In this document: positions 51,059-59,619 of the stretch, piece after piece
Numbering within the stretch: position 1 is the first letter of the stretch
How the letters are laid out: each line of letters opens with the position of its first letter
Assembly (NCBI GenBank): GCA_963817755.1
Contig: CAWFPB010000001.1
Coordinates: 372,001-436,000, forward strand
Source of the DNA: Oleiagrimonas sp963817755
GTDB taxonomy: Bacteria; Pseudomonadota; Gammaproteobacteria; Xanthomonadales; Rhodanobacteraceae
Length of the DNA: 64,000 nt
Reading direction: 5' to 3'
Position numbers and translations under genes: made by a program
Notes under the pieces: generated by a model
The model's input: only the letters and a program-made list of their open reading frames with translations
What the model was told of the DNA's origin: nothing
Database searches by the model: none

Positions 51059-53182
51059 TCACGCGCCGGCGGAAGCGTCGCGCGCGACCAGGATGCGGTG
51101 CAGCGTGTCGGCCGCGGCCTCGCGCGAGAAGTGCCGGCGCACGTTCTCCAGCCCGCCGTCGGAAAGGCGCAGCCACAGTTCCGGATCTTCATGCACCGCG
51201 AGTACCGCCGAAGCAAACGAAGCAGCGTCGTCGGCCAGCAGGACATCACGGCCGTCGACCAGCTGCATGCCTTCGGCAGCCACCGGCGTGGCGACGACCG
51301 GCAGGCCATGGCTCATGGCCATGTTGACCTTGCCCTTGACTCCGGCGCCGAAGCGCAGCGGCGCGACCGACACGCGGCAGCGGTCCATGAACGGGCCCAG
51401 TTCGGCGATGCGGCCGTGCAGGGTCACGTTCGGTCCCTGCAGCTGGCGGCGCGCCTGCTCGGGCACGTCGCCGAGCACGTGCAGGTGCAGGGCGGGATCC
51501 TGCCGCCACAGCAGGGGCATGATCTCGTGCACCATCCAGCGCACGGCGTCGGCATTGGGTGGGTGACCGAATCCGCCCAGGAACACCAGGTCGCGGCGTT
51601 CCGAAAAACCCACGCGACGGCCGTGCACCACATGAATGTTGGACAATAGTTCGACCCGTGCATCGGGGCAGGCCTCGGCCAGCATTTCGCGCTCGACCGG
51701 GCTGACCACCAGGGTCACGTCGCTGGCACCGATCAGCGAAAGCTCCATGCGCCGCGTGGATGCGGCGCGCCGGGCGAGCGAGGCCTTGCCGGACATCGCG
51801 GCGGCACGTGATTCGCGCAGGAAATGCAGGTCCACCGTGTCGAACACGATTCGCGCCTGCGGCGCCAGGCGGCGCACCAGCGACAGGTAGCTGGAGGCCG
51901 TGGTGGCGCGGCACAGCATGACCGCATCCAGGGTGCGTCCGTGGCGGGCAAGCCAGCCGTGCAGCTGGTCCGGTACCGTCTGCACGCCGAGCGCGCCCAG
52001 GGCGTCGATCCGCGAGGGAGCGTCGGGGTCGCGCTCGGGCGCGAAGATCACCTGCCAGCGCATGGCGTGCAGCAGGCGGAAGATCTCCGTCAGTCGTAGC
52101 GAGCCAGAGTCGCGCGCCGGATCGGGCATCAGCGTGTCGATGACGAGAATGCGGCCGTTCGAACGGGGGGCAAGTGCCTTCTCGACGGGGGTTCCCGGGG
52201 ACGATTGCCGTTGCAGGGCCGCGGCATGGCGCTGCACGAACCGTTCGCGGTTGCGCACCTGGAAACGCTTGAATCCGCGCTCGGTGTCGGTCCCGGCGGT
52301 GACGCCCTCGTCATGCACGATCACGCTGGCCGGTTCGTACAGTACGCGCTGGCCGGCGGCGCGCACGGCAAAGGCCAGGTCGGTGTCCTCGTAATAGGCC
52401 GGTGCGTAGTCGATTGCGAAACCGCCGACCCGTTCGAACAGGGCGCGGTCGATCAGCAGGCTGGCCCCGGACACGTAGTCGACCTCGCGGCGAAAACGGA
52501 AGCGCGGATCGTTGCGGTCTTCGAAACGACCGATGTTGCTGCAGCTGCCGTCGTTATGCACCAGGCCACCGGCTTCCTGCAATCGGCCGTCGGGGTACAC
52601 CAGGCGGCTGCCGACCATGCCGCAGTCCGCTTCTTCGCCCATGCACGCGAGCATCGTGTCCAGCCAGCCGGGGGTGACCCGGGTGTCGTTGTTGAGAAAC
52701 AGCAGCAGGTCGCCACGCGCAGCCTGTGCGCCGTCGTTGCAGCTGGCGACGAAACCGCGGTTGTCCGTGTGGGTGATTGTTCGCAACCCGCCGATGCGTG
52801 CCAGCACGGAAGCGGTATCGTCGGGGGAGGCGTCGTCGACCACGATCACCTCGAACGGGGCCGCGGGCGGGAAGGTGGCGATGGAGCGCAGGCAGGCGAC
52901 GGTATGCGGGCGCTTGCCATGGGCGGGGATGATGACCGAGACCCGGGGGCGTATGGCCTCGGTCGGCAGGGTGAACGGATCGAATGCGTCCGTCAGCGGC
53001 TTCACGGGCAGGCTGGTGTCGATGGCGGGGCGGCGGCGGAATTCGTGCGCCACGCGCGCCAGGGTGCCGCGCCAGCCCCGCTGGCCCAGGCTCAGGCGCA
53101 GCCGGTGCAGTTGCTGCGAAAAGCGGCGTAGACGCCACATCACCATCGCTGCCCTATTCCGGCCATGATCTTGACCGCCCAT
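51059..53182 (-). CDS. Two-domain glycosyltransferase (GT2 plus GT4-type)
   Basis: This is a 707-residue glycosyltransferase. The N-terminal GT2 domain (about 80-340) has VSVIIPAHGKRPHTVACLRSI, given here as VSVIIPAHG, then VIVVDDASPDDT, the nucleotide-metal motif LFLNNDTRVTPGW and the catalytic-type EDTDLAFAVRAAG. The C-terminal GT4-like part (about 395-700) has RIVFDTVDLHFLR, LVFLGGFGHPPN and the nucleotide-binding end with VAPLRFGAGVKGKVNMAMSHG, quoted as LRFGAGVKGKV. Such fusions serve cell-surface polysaccharide or glycan synthesis. I chose the ATG at 53182 because GGAGAGG lies just before it. The acceptor is unknown. Confidence 0.85.
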   Translation of the reverse strand: MGGQDHGRNRAAMVMWRLRRFSQQLHRLRLSLGQRGWRGTLARVAHEFRRRPAIDTSLPVKPLTDAFDPFTLPTEAIRPRVSVIIPAHGKRPHTVACLRSIATFPPAAPFEVIVVDDASPDDTASVLARIGGLRTITHTDNRGFVASCNDGAQAARGDLLLFLNNDTRVTPGWLDTMLACMGEEADCGMVGSRLVYPDGRLQEAGGLVHNDGSCSNIGRFEDRNDPRFRFRREVDYVSGASLLIDRALFERVGGFAIDYAPAYYEDTDLAFAVRAAGQRVLYEPASVIVHDEGVTAGTDTERGFKRFQVRNRERFVQRHAAALQRQSSPGTPVEKALAPRSNGRILVIDTLMPDPARDSGSLRLTEIFRLLHAMRWQVIFAPERDPDAPSRIDALGALGVQTVPDQLHGWLARHGRTLDAVMLCRATTASSYLSLVRRLAPQARIVFDTVDLHFLRESRAAAMSGKASLARRAASTRRMELSLIGASDVTLVVSPVEREMLAEACPDARVELLSNIHVVHGRRVGFSERRDLVFLGGFGHPPNADAVRWMVHEIMPLLWRQDPALHLHVLGDVPEQARRQLQGPNVTLHGRIAELGPFMDRCRVSVAPLRFGAGVKGKVNMAMSHGLPVVATPVAAEGMQLVDGRDVLLADDAASFASAVLAVHEDPELWLRLSDGGLENVRRHFSREAAADTLHRILVARDASAGA

Positions 53183-53307
53183 TGCCTCTCCGTGCGTTCG
53201 CCGATCCGGCATTGTACGGGCAAACGGGTCATGGCCGCGGTTGTGCGCACGTGCAGGCCGAGGCACGTACACTTGGATCCCGTTCCTGTCCGCCATCCTG
53301 CATCGCC

Positions 53308-55623
53308 TTGACCGAACGCAAACGCTCCCGACATCCCATTCGCGCCGCCTGGCGCCTGCTGCGCATTCCGTTCTGGACTGGCCTCGGGATCGGCGTCGGC
53401 TTCCTGCTGCCGTATACGCTGATCCTCAATGCACGCGTGCAGGCGCGTTTCGACGACCTGGTGTTTTCCGTGCCCACGCGGGTGTACGCGCGGCCGCTGC
53501 CGCTGCGGGCTGGCGAGCCGATGACCCCGGAGACCCTGAAGCTGGAGCTTGGCTTTGCCGGCTATACGCACGATGCGCATGGCCGCGTGCCCGGGACCTG
53601 GGCCGGCGGCGGCTCGCGCTTCGTGATTGCCTCACGCGGCTACGCCGGACCCGAGGGCGGCGAACTGCCCGTGCGCATCGTGGTGACCCTGTCCGGCGAG
53701 AACATCGCCTCGGTGACGCGCGCCGACAACGGACGGGCGATCAAGCTCACCCACCTGGACCCGGCGCGCATCGCCACCCTGTACGGAGCGCAGCAGGAAG
53801 AGCGGCGCATCGTCCGGCTCAAGCAGGTGCCCGGGCTGCTGGTCACCGGCCTGCAGGCGGTCGAGGACCGCGACTTCAAGCACCACTTCGGTATCGACCT
53901 GACCGCCATTGCGCGCGCCATGTGGGCCAACCTGCGCGCCGGACACGTGGTGCAGGGCGGATCGACCCTGACCCAGCAGCTGGTGCGCAACCTGTTCCTG
54001 ACCCGCAACCGGACCCTGGTGCGCAAGTTCAACGAGGCGGTGCTGTCGATGCTGATCTCGGCGCACTACAGCAAGGGCCGCATCCTGCAGGCCTACGTCA
54101 ACGAGGTGTTCCTGGGCCAGCAGGGCAACCAGGCCGTGCACGGCTTCGCCGCCGCCAGCGAATTCTATTTCGGACGTCGCCTGCAGACCCTGCGCCCACA
54201 GGAGATCGCGCTGCTGGTGGCGCTGGTGCGCGGACCCAGCTACTACGACCCGCGACGGTTCCCCGAGCGCGCGCTCAAGCGCCGCAACCTGGTGCTGGAC
54301 GAATTCCACGAGACCGGCCTGATCAGCCACCGGGTGATGCAGTACGCGCAGGCCCAGCCGCTGGGCGTGGTCGCGCACCCGCAACTGGCACGAGACCGCT
54401 TCCCCGCGTTCATGGACCTGGTGCGCGCGCAGATCACGTCCGATTTCGACGAGCAGACCCTGCGCAAGGACGGCCTGTCGATCTTCACCACCCTGGATCC
54501 GGCCGCGCAGATCTATGCCGAGCGGGCGGTCGGGCATACCCTGGATCGCATGGGGCGGCATGGCAAGGACCTGCAGGCCGCCGTGGTGGTCACCAATACG
54601 CACAACGGCCGGGTCCTGGCCATGGTCGGCGGACGCGACCCCGGCCGGCCGGGCTTCAACCGGGCCCTGGACGCGCGTCGGCCGGTCGGTTCGATCATCA
54701 AGCCGTTCGCCTACCTGGTGGCGCTGGCGCAGCCGGGCCGCTGGTCGCTGGCCACGCCGCTGGCCGACGAGCCGGTGCACCTGCAACAGCCCAACGGCAA
54801 GATATGGTCGCCGCGCAACGACGACCACGTCGCCCACGGCGAGGTGCCGCTGGTCGACGCGCTGGTCAATTCCTGGAACCTGGCCACGGTGCACCTGGGC
54901 CTGGCCGTCGGCGTCGGCCGGATCCGCGACTTCCTGCAGTCGTTCGGCCTCAAGGACGTCAATCCCAACCCGTCGCTGCTGCTGGGTGCGATCGATCTCT
55001 CGCCCGCGCAGGTCGCGCACCTGTACCAGTACCTGGCTTCGGGTGGGCATGCCCTGCCGCTGCTGTCGGTCCGCGGCGTGCTGGATGCGCACGGCAAGAC
55101 CATCAAGCGCTACGAGGTACGCACGGGACCGTCCGACTACCACGCGGCCGTGCAGCTGATCACCTACGCCATGCAGCAGGTCGCCCTGCGCGGCACCGCC
55201 CACGCCATCACCGATGACGGCCTGGGCTGGATCCACGCCGCCGGCAAGACCGGCACCAGCGACAAGCAGCGCGACAGCTGGTTCGCCGGTTTCAGCGGCG
55301 ACCGCCTGGCGGTCGCCTGGGTGGGCCGCGACGACAACGGCACCACTGGCCTGTGGGGTTCTTCGGGTGCGCTGAAGATCTGGATCCACCTGTTCCGGCA
55401 CCTGCCGACCGCGCCGCTGGACGAAGGCGACGCGCCGGACCTGCAATACGCCTGGATCAACCCGCAGACCGGCCACCGCACCGATCCGCAATGCCAGGGC
55501 GCGCGCCGGCTGCCCTTCATCGCCGGTTACGTGCCCGACGCGCATGATGGCTGTCTGTGGCAGCGTTTCCGCGACATCTTCCATCACGATGGGGGCCAGG
55601 CCCCCGCCCAAGGCCAACCCTGA
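53308..55623 (+). CDS. mrcB: Bifunctional penicillin-binding protein 1B
   Basis: This 771-residue inner-membrane peptidoglycan synthase has an N-terminal helix (about 22-40), a UB2H-type regulatory domain (about 60-145), a GT51 glycosyltransferase (E186 in AVEDRDFK and GGSTLTQQLVRN) and a transpeptidase with SIIK (462-465), SWN (522-524) and KTG (647-649). All catalytic motifs are intact. The start appears to be a TTG at 53308; no in-frame ATG before the membrane helix fits. It precedes a TPR lipoprotein by 4 bp, its probable activator. Confidence 0.95.
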   Translation: MTERKRSRHPIRAAWRLLRIPFWTGLGIGVGFLLPYTLILNARVQARFDDLVFSVPTRVYARPLPLRAGEPMTPETLKLELGFAGYTHDAHGRVPGTWAGGGSRFVIASRGYAGPEGGELPVRIVVTLSGENIASVTRADNGRAIKLTHLDPARIATLYGAQQEERRIVRLKQVPGLLVTGLQAVEDRDFKHHFGIDLTAIARAMWANLRAGHVVQGGSTLTQQLVRNLFLTRNRTLVRKFNEAVLSMLISAHYSKGRILQAYVNEVFLGQQGNQAVHGFAAASEFYFGRRLQTLRPQEIALLVALVRGPSYYDPRRFPERALKRRNLVLDEFHETGLISHRVMQYAQAQPLGVVAHPQLARDRFPAFMDLVRAQITSDFDEQTLRKDGLSIFTTLDPAAQIYAERAVGHTLDRMGRHGKDLQAAVVVTNTHNGRVLAMVGGRDPGRPGFNRALDARRPVGSIIKPFAYLVALAQPGRWSLATPLADEPVHLQQPNGKIWSPRNDDHVAHGEVPLVDALVNSWNLATVHLGLAVGVGRIRDFLQSFGLKDVNPNPSLLLGAIDLSPAQVAHLYQYLASGGHALPLLSVRGVLDAHGKTIKRYEVRTGPSDYHAAVQLITYAMQQVALRGTAHAITDDGLGWIHAAGKTGTSDKQRDSWFAGFSGDRLAVAWVGRDDNGTTGLWGSSGALKIWIHLFRHLPTAPLDEGDAPDLQYAWINPQTGHRTDPQCQGARRLPFIAGYVPDAHDGCLWQRFRDIFHHDGGQAPAQGQP

Positions 55624-55627
55624 TTCC

Positions 55628-56134
55628 ATGCACCAACGAAACCTTGCCGTGACCCTCGCCACGCTGGCGCTTACCGCCTGTGCCACCACGCCGCCGGCGC
55701 CACCGCCGCCGCCGCCGGCCCAGGTCATGGTCGCCGCGATCCGCACCGCCGGCCAGCGCGACCGATCGGCGCTGCAGGTCACGCCGCTGCGCGATCCCGC
55801 CGTGCAGGCGCTGGTCGACCGCGCACGGCAGGCGGGCAAGGGCGAACACTACGCACAGGCCGCGAACCTGCTGGACCGCGCGCTGGCCCGCGAGCCGGAC
55901 GCGCCGGACCTGCTGCAGGATCGTGCCGAGATGGCCATCTTCCTGCATCACTACGTGCACGCCGAACAGCTGGCACGGGCCTCATGGTCGCACGGCCCGC
56001 GTCTGGGTCGCCTGTGCACGCGCAACTGGCAGACGGTGATGGAAATGCGCTTCGTGGCGCATGATCCGGCGGGCGTGAAGGCCGCGCAGAAACAGCGCGA
56101 TGCCTGTCGGGTCAAGCCGGTCGTGCGCATGTAG
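55628..56134 (+). CDS. lpoP: TPR-containing lipoprotein, probable PBP1b activator LpoP
   Basis: This 168-residue lipoprotein has a signal peptide with lipobox LTAC (C18) and a proline-rich stretch after it (PPAPPPPPP). Its body has TPR-like helices (about 55-110, e.g. AAQAANLLDRALAREPDAPDLLQ, seen as AANLLDRALAREP). It starts 4 bp after mrcB. In Pseudomonas aeruginosa the activator of PBP1b is LpoP, an outer-membrane TPR lipoprotein encoded next to its synthase gene; the pair here has the same order and layout. The call is by analogy; the polyproline linker would span the periplasm to reach the UB2H domain. Confidence 0.72.
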   Translation: MHQRNLAVTLATLALTACATTPPAPPPPPPAQVMVAAIRTAGQRDRSALQVTPLRDPAVQALVDRARQAGKGEHYAQAANLLDRALAREPDAPDLLQDRAEMAIFLHHYVHAEQLARASWSHGPRLGRLCTRNWQTVMEMRFVAHDPAGVKAAQKQRDACRVKPVVRM

Positions 56135-56169
56135 CCATTGCCGTCGCACGAGCCGAGGGACACCACCGT

Positions 56170-57378
56170 TCACTCGTGCCGCAGCGCCTCGATCGGGTCC
56201 ATGCGCGCGGCGCGGCGTGCGGGGAAGTAGCCGAAGATCACGCCGATCGCCGCCGAGAACAGGAACGCCACCAGGTTGATGGTGCCGCCGAACACGTACG
56301 GCACCTCCATCAACCGCGCCAGCACGATGGAGCTGGCCGTGGCCAGCAGCATGCCCAGCAGCCCGCCCAGCGAGGACAGCACCACCGCCTCGATCAGGAA
56401 CTGCAGCAGCACCTCGCGCTCCAGCGCGCCGACCGCCAGGCGGATGCCGATCTCGCGCGTGCGCTCGGTCACCGACACCAGCATGATGTTCATGATGCCC
56501 ACCCCGCCCACCAGCAGGCTGACCGCGGCCACCGCGCCCAGCAGCAGGGTCAGCACGCGGGTGGTGCTGGACAGCATCTCGGCGATCTCGCGGGTGTCCA
56601 GGACGTTGAAGTTGTCCTCCTCGTTGGCCGAGATGTGCCGGCGCTCGCGCAGCAGTGCCTCGATGCCTTCCTTGGCACGCGTGGTGGAAGCGCCTTCGCG
56701 CACCGACACCAGCAGCATGCCCACGTCCTGGTTGCCGGTCAGGCGCCGCTGCACCGTGCGCAGCGGCATCACGATGGTGTCGTCCTGGTCGCGGCCCATC
56801 GACGACTGGCCCTTGCCCACCAGCAAGCCGATCACCTCGCATGAAAACTGCTTGACGCGGATCGCGCTGCCGATCGGGTTGACGGTGCCGAACAGCTTGC
56901 TTCGCGTGGTCTGGCCGAGGATGCACACGGCCTTGCCCGACTGGATCTCGGCATCGCTGAACAGGCGGCCGTCGGCCAGCTTCCAGTTGCCGGCGGTGAA
57001 GTAGGCATTGGTGGAGCCGACCACGCCGGTCGACCAGTTGCTGGCCCCGTGCACCACCGTCACCGTGCGCGAGACCACCGGCGCCACGGCGTTGAGCTGG
57101 CCCACCTGGGTCTCGATGGCGGTCACGTCGGCCAACTTGAACGGTGACGCGCCAGCGGTGTCGCGGGTCGGGCCCAGGCGCTGGCCGGGGCGCACCATGA
57201 GCAGGTTGCTGCCCAGGCTGGAGATCTGCGCCGACACTGCGCGGGTGGCGCCGTTGCCCAGCGTGACCATGGTGATCACCGCGGCCACGCCGATCAGGAT
57301 GCCGAGCACGGTCAGGAACGACCGCGTCAGGTTGCGGCGGATTTCCTTGAGCGCCAGCATCAGCGTGTTCCACCACAT
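56170..57378 (-). CDS. MacB-type ABC exporter permease
   Basis: This 402-residue permease has an N-terminal helix, a periplasmic MacB domain (ISSLGSNLLMVRPGQRL) and three C-terminal helices with the coupling loop EIGIRLAVGALEREVLLQFL. It lacks a fused ATPase, unlike E. coli MacB, and works with the ATPase encoded just upstream (1-bp overlap, TGATG). The periplasmic part is of ordinary MacB length and looks unrelated in detail to the four permeases at 1-4594. Confidence 0.93.
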   Translation of the reverse strand: MWWNTLMLALKEIRRNLTRSFLTVLGILIGVAAVITMVTLGNGATRAVSAQISSLGSNLLMVRPGQRLGPTRDTAGASPFKLADVTAIETQVGQLNAVAPVVSRTVTVVHGASNWSTGVVGSTNAYFTAGNWKLADGRLFSDAEIQSGKAVCILGQTTRSKLFGTVNPIGSAIRVKQFSCEVIGLLVGKGQSSMGRDQDDTIVMPLRTVQRRLTGNQDVGMLLVSVREGASTTRAKEGIEALLRERRHISANEEDNFNVLDTREIAEMLSSTTRVLTLLLGAVAAVSLLVGGVGIMNIMLVSVTERTREIGIRLAVGALEREVLLQFLIEAVVLSSLGGLLGMLLATASSIVLARLMEVPYVFGGTINLVAFLFSAAIGVIFGYFPARRAARMDPIEALRHE

Positions 57379-58103
57379 CAGGCGGCCTCCGGGTTGCGCA
57401 CGTCGCTTTCCACCACGCCGTCGACGAAGTGCACGATGCGCCGTGCGTAGGCGGCCATGTCCGGCTCGTGGGTGACCATCAGCACCGTGATGCCGCGATC
57501 GCGGTTGAGCGCGGCGATCAGCTCCATGATCTCCTGGCTACGATGGGTATCGAGGTTGCCGGTCGGTTCGTCGGCCAGCAGCACGGCCGGGTGCGTGACG
57601 ATGGCGCGAGCGATCGCCGCGCGCTGCTGCTGGCCACCGGACAGCTCGGCCGGGGTGTGGTCCTCCCACTCGCCAAGGCCCACCGCCGCCAGCGCCTCGC
57701 GGGCGGCGGCATGGCGTTTGGCGGGCGGCTCGCCGCGGTACAGCAGCGGCAGCTCCACGTTCTCCAGTGCCGAGGTCCGGCCCAGCAGGTTGTAGCCCTG
57801 GAACACGAAGCCCAGGTAGGTGCGCCGCAGCAGGGCGCGCTGGTTGCGCGTGAGGTGCTCGACCGGCACGCCGCGAAAGCGGTAGCTGCCGCTGGTGGGC
57901 ACGTCCAGGCAACCCATGATGTTCATGGCCGTGGACTTGCCCGAACCGCTCGGCCCCATGATGGCCACGAACTCGCCCTCATGGACCACAAGGTCCACGC
58001 CGCGCAGCGCCTGCAGGGCCACTGCGCCCTCGCCGTAGGTCTTGGTCACGCCGATCAGTTCGATCACGGGGGGCGGGACGCCGCCATCGGCCGCCGGTGT
58101 CAC
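57378..58103 (-). CDS. MacB-type ABC exporter ATP-binding protein
   Basis: This 241-residue ABC ATPase of the LolD/MacB group has Walker A GPSGSGKST, the Q-loop in FVFQGYNLLGRT, the signature SGGQQQRAAIARAI, Walker B VLLADEPTGNLD and the His switch VTHEPDMA. The GTG at 58103 overlaps the macA stop (GTGA), which supports this start. It powers the permease encoded next. Together with the upstream adaptor it forms the core of a tripartite efflux system; no TolC gene lies nearby. Confidence 0.94.
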   Translation of the reverse strand: MTPAADGGVPPPVIELIGVTKTYGEGAVALQALRGVDLVVHEGEFVAIMGPSGSGKSTAMNIMGCLDVPTSGSYRFRGVPVEHLTRNQRALLRRTYLGFVFQGYNLLGRTSALENVELPLLYRGEPPAKRHAAAREALAAVGLGEWEDHTPAELSGGQQQRAAIARAIVTHPAVLLADEPTGNLDTHRSQEIMELIAALNRDRGITVLMVTHEPDMAAYARRIVHFVDGVVESDVRNPEAA

Positions 58104-59410
58104 GACGAGGTTCCGTTGCGGTCCAGGATCACGTCCATGCCGGGCTCGAGCGCGCCGGACACGACCTCGTACATGCGCCCGTCGGTGGCGCCGAGGGTGA
58201 CCTTCACCGCCACCGGCGTGCCGTCGCGCAGGATCCACACCTGGCGTTCGCGGCCGGTGATGGTGACCTTCTTCGGTGCCGAGCGGTGCGGCGGGCGCGG
58301 CACCAGGCGGGTGAGCATGCTGCCGGATTGCTGCTTCGCCTCGCCGGTCTCCGGCGTGAAGCGCAGCGCGGCGGCGGGGACCAGCAGCACGTTGCGGCGT
58401 TGGTTGACCGTGATTTGCGCGGTTGCGGTCATGCCGGGGCGCAGGGAGAGGTCGTCGTTGTTGACGGTCAGTTCGGTCAGATAGGACACCACGCCGTCCT
58501 TGACCTGCGAACCGTAGCTGACGCGGCGAACGGTAGCCGGGTATTCGCGGCCGGGATAGGCATCCACGTTGAACTGCGCCGGCTGGCCGTCGCGCACCTG
58601 GCCGACATCGGCCTCGTCCACGTCCACCTGCAGCTCCATCTTGGACAGGTCCTCGGCCAGGACGAACAGCACCGGCGCTTGCAGCGAGGCGGCCACGGTC
58701 TGGCCCGGCTCGATGCTGCGAGAGAGCACTACGCCGTCGATCGGTGAACGAATGGTGGCCTTGGACAGGTTGGTCTGGCCGGTGTTGAGCACGGCGCGGG
58801 CCCGCGCCACCGCGGCGATGGCGTTGGACTTGGCCGCCACGGCACGCTGCCAGGCGGCCTCGGCGGTATCCAGGTCGATCTGTGCCGGCACCGTGCCCTT
58901 GCTGGCGACGTGCATGCGCTTGAGCCGGTCGAACTGCAGCTGGGTCTCGCGCACGGTCGCCGTGGCCAGTCGGACCTGGGCCTGCGCTGCCGCCAGGCCG
59001 CCGCGCGCGTCCTCGACCTGGTGCTCGAGCCGGGTGGTATCCAGGCGTGCCAGCACCTGGCCACGCTTGACGGTGTCGTTGACGTCCACCCGCACCGATT
59101 CGATGGTGCCGGACAGCTCGCTGCCGACGTCGACCTGGTTGGTCGGTTGCAGGTTGCCGGTGGCGGTCACGTTGACCACCAGGTCGCCGCGGGTCACGGC
59201 GGCGGTGCGGTACAGCGGTGCCGCGGTGCCAGCGCGGGAGAACCAGGCGTAGCCGGCCGCGAACATCGCGACGAGGATCCCTCCGATCGCCAGCCAGCGC
59301 CCGAGCCGCGCCAGACGGGAACCGTGCGAAGGGGCACCCAGCAGTTCCGAGAGCGCCTCGTCGGGCTTGCGTTGCGTAGCAGGGGGAGGGGTAGTGCGGA
59401 TATCGGCCAC
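58100..59410 (-). CDS. MacA-type periplasmic adaptor (HlyD/RND-MFP family)
   Basis: This membrane-fusion protein of about 436 residues links a MacB-type permease to an outer-membrane channel. After an N-terminal helix (LGRWLAIGGILVAMFAAGYAW) come the lipoyl domain (NVTATGNLQPTNQVDVGSEL), a coiled-coil hairpin (LEHQVEDARGGLAAAQAQVR), the second lipoyl half (IRSPIDGVVLSRSIEPGQ) and a beta-barrel domain. An ASK-GT stretch after the hairpin tip is atypical. Start uncertain: GTG at 59410 is chosen, with an ATG at 59467 as alternative. It is first in the operon with the ATPase and permease. Confidence 0.9.
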   Translation of the reverse strand: MADIRTTPPPATQRKPDEALSELLGAPSHGSRLARLGRWLAIGGILVAMFAAGYAWFSRAGTAAPLYRTAAVTRGDLVVNVTATGNLQPTNQVDVGSELSGTIESVRVDVNDTVKRGQVLARLDTTRLEHQVEDARGGLAAAQAQVRLATATVRETQLQFDRLKRMHVASKGTVPAQIDLDTAEAAWQRAVAAKSNAIAAVARARAVLNTGQTNLSKATIRSPIDGVVLSRSIEPGQTVAASLQAPVLFVLAEDLSKMELQVDVDEADVGQVRDGQPAQFNVDAYPGREYPATVRRVSYGSQVKDGVVSYLTELTVNNDDLSLRPGMTATAQITVNQRRNVLLVPAAALRFTPETGEAKQQSGSMLTRLVPRPPHRSAPKKVTITGRERQVWILRDGTPVAVKVTLGATDGRMYEVVSGALEPGMDVILDRNGTSS

Positions 59411-59619
59411 GGGCGGATTCCGTCCGGCAGGAAAGGATCGGGATGGCCCCGAGGGGAGCGGGGCCATCCCGGGCGGCCCGGGATGCAATCGGGCCGTGGA
59501 TTCATCCTAGTCCTCGGTGCGCGTGACGCCTTGACCGGCGTCAACTGGACGGCAACCTGCGCGCAAGCCGGTCGGGACGGTGTGCGGCCGGGCCGTCCGC
59601 GGGCCCGGCCGCGAAGCCT

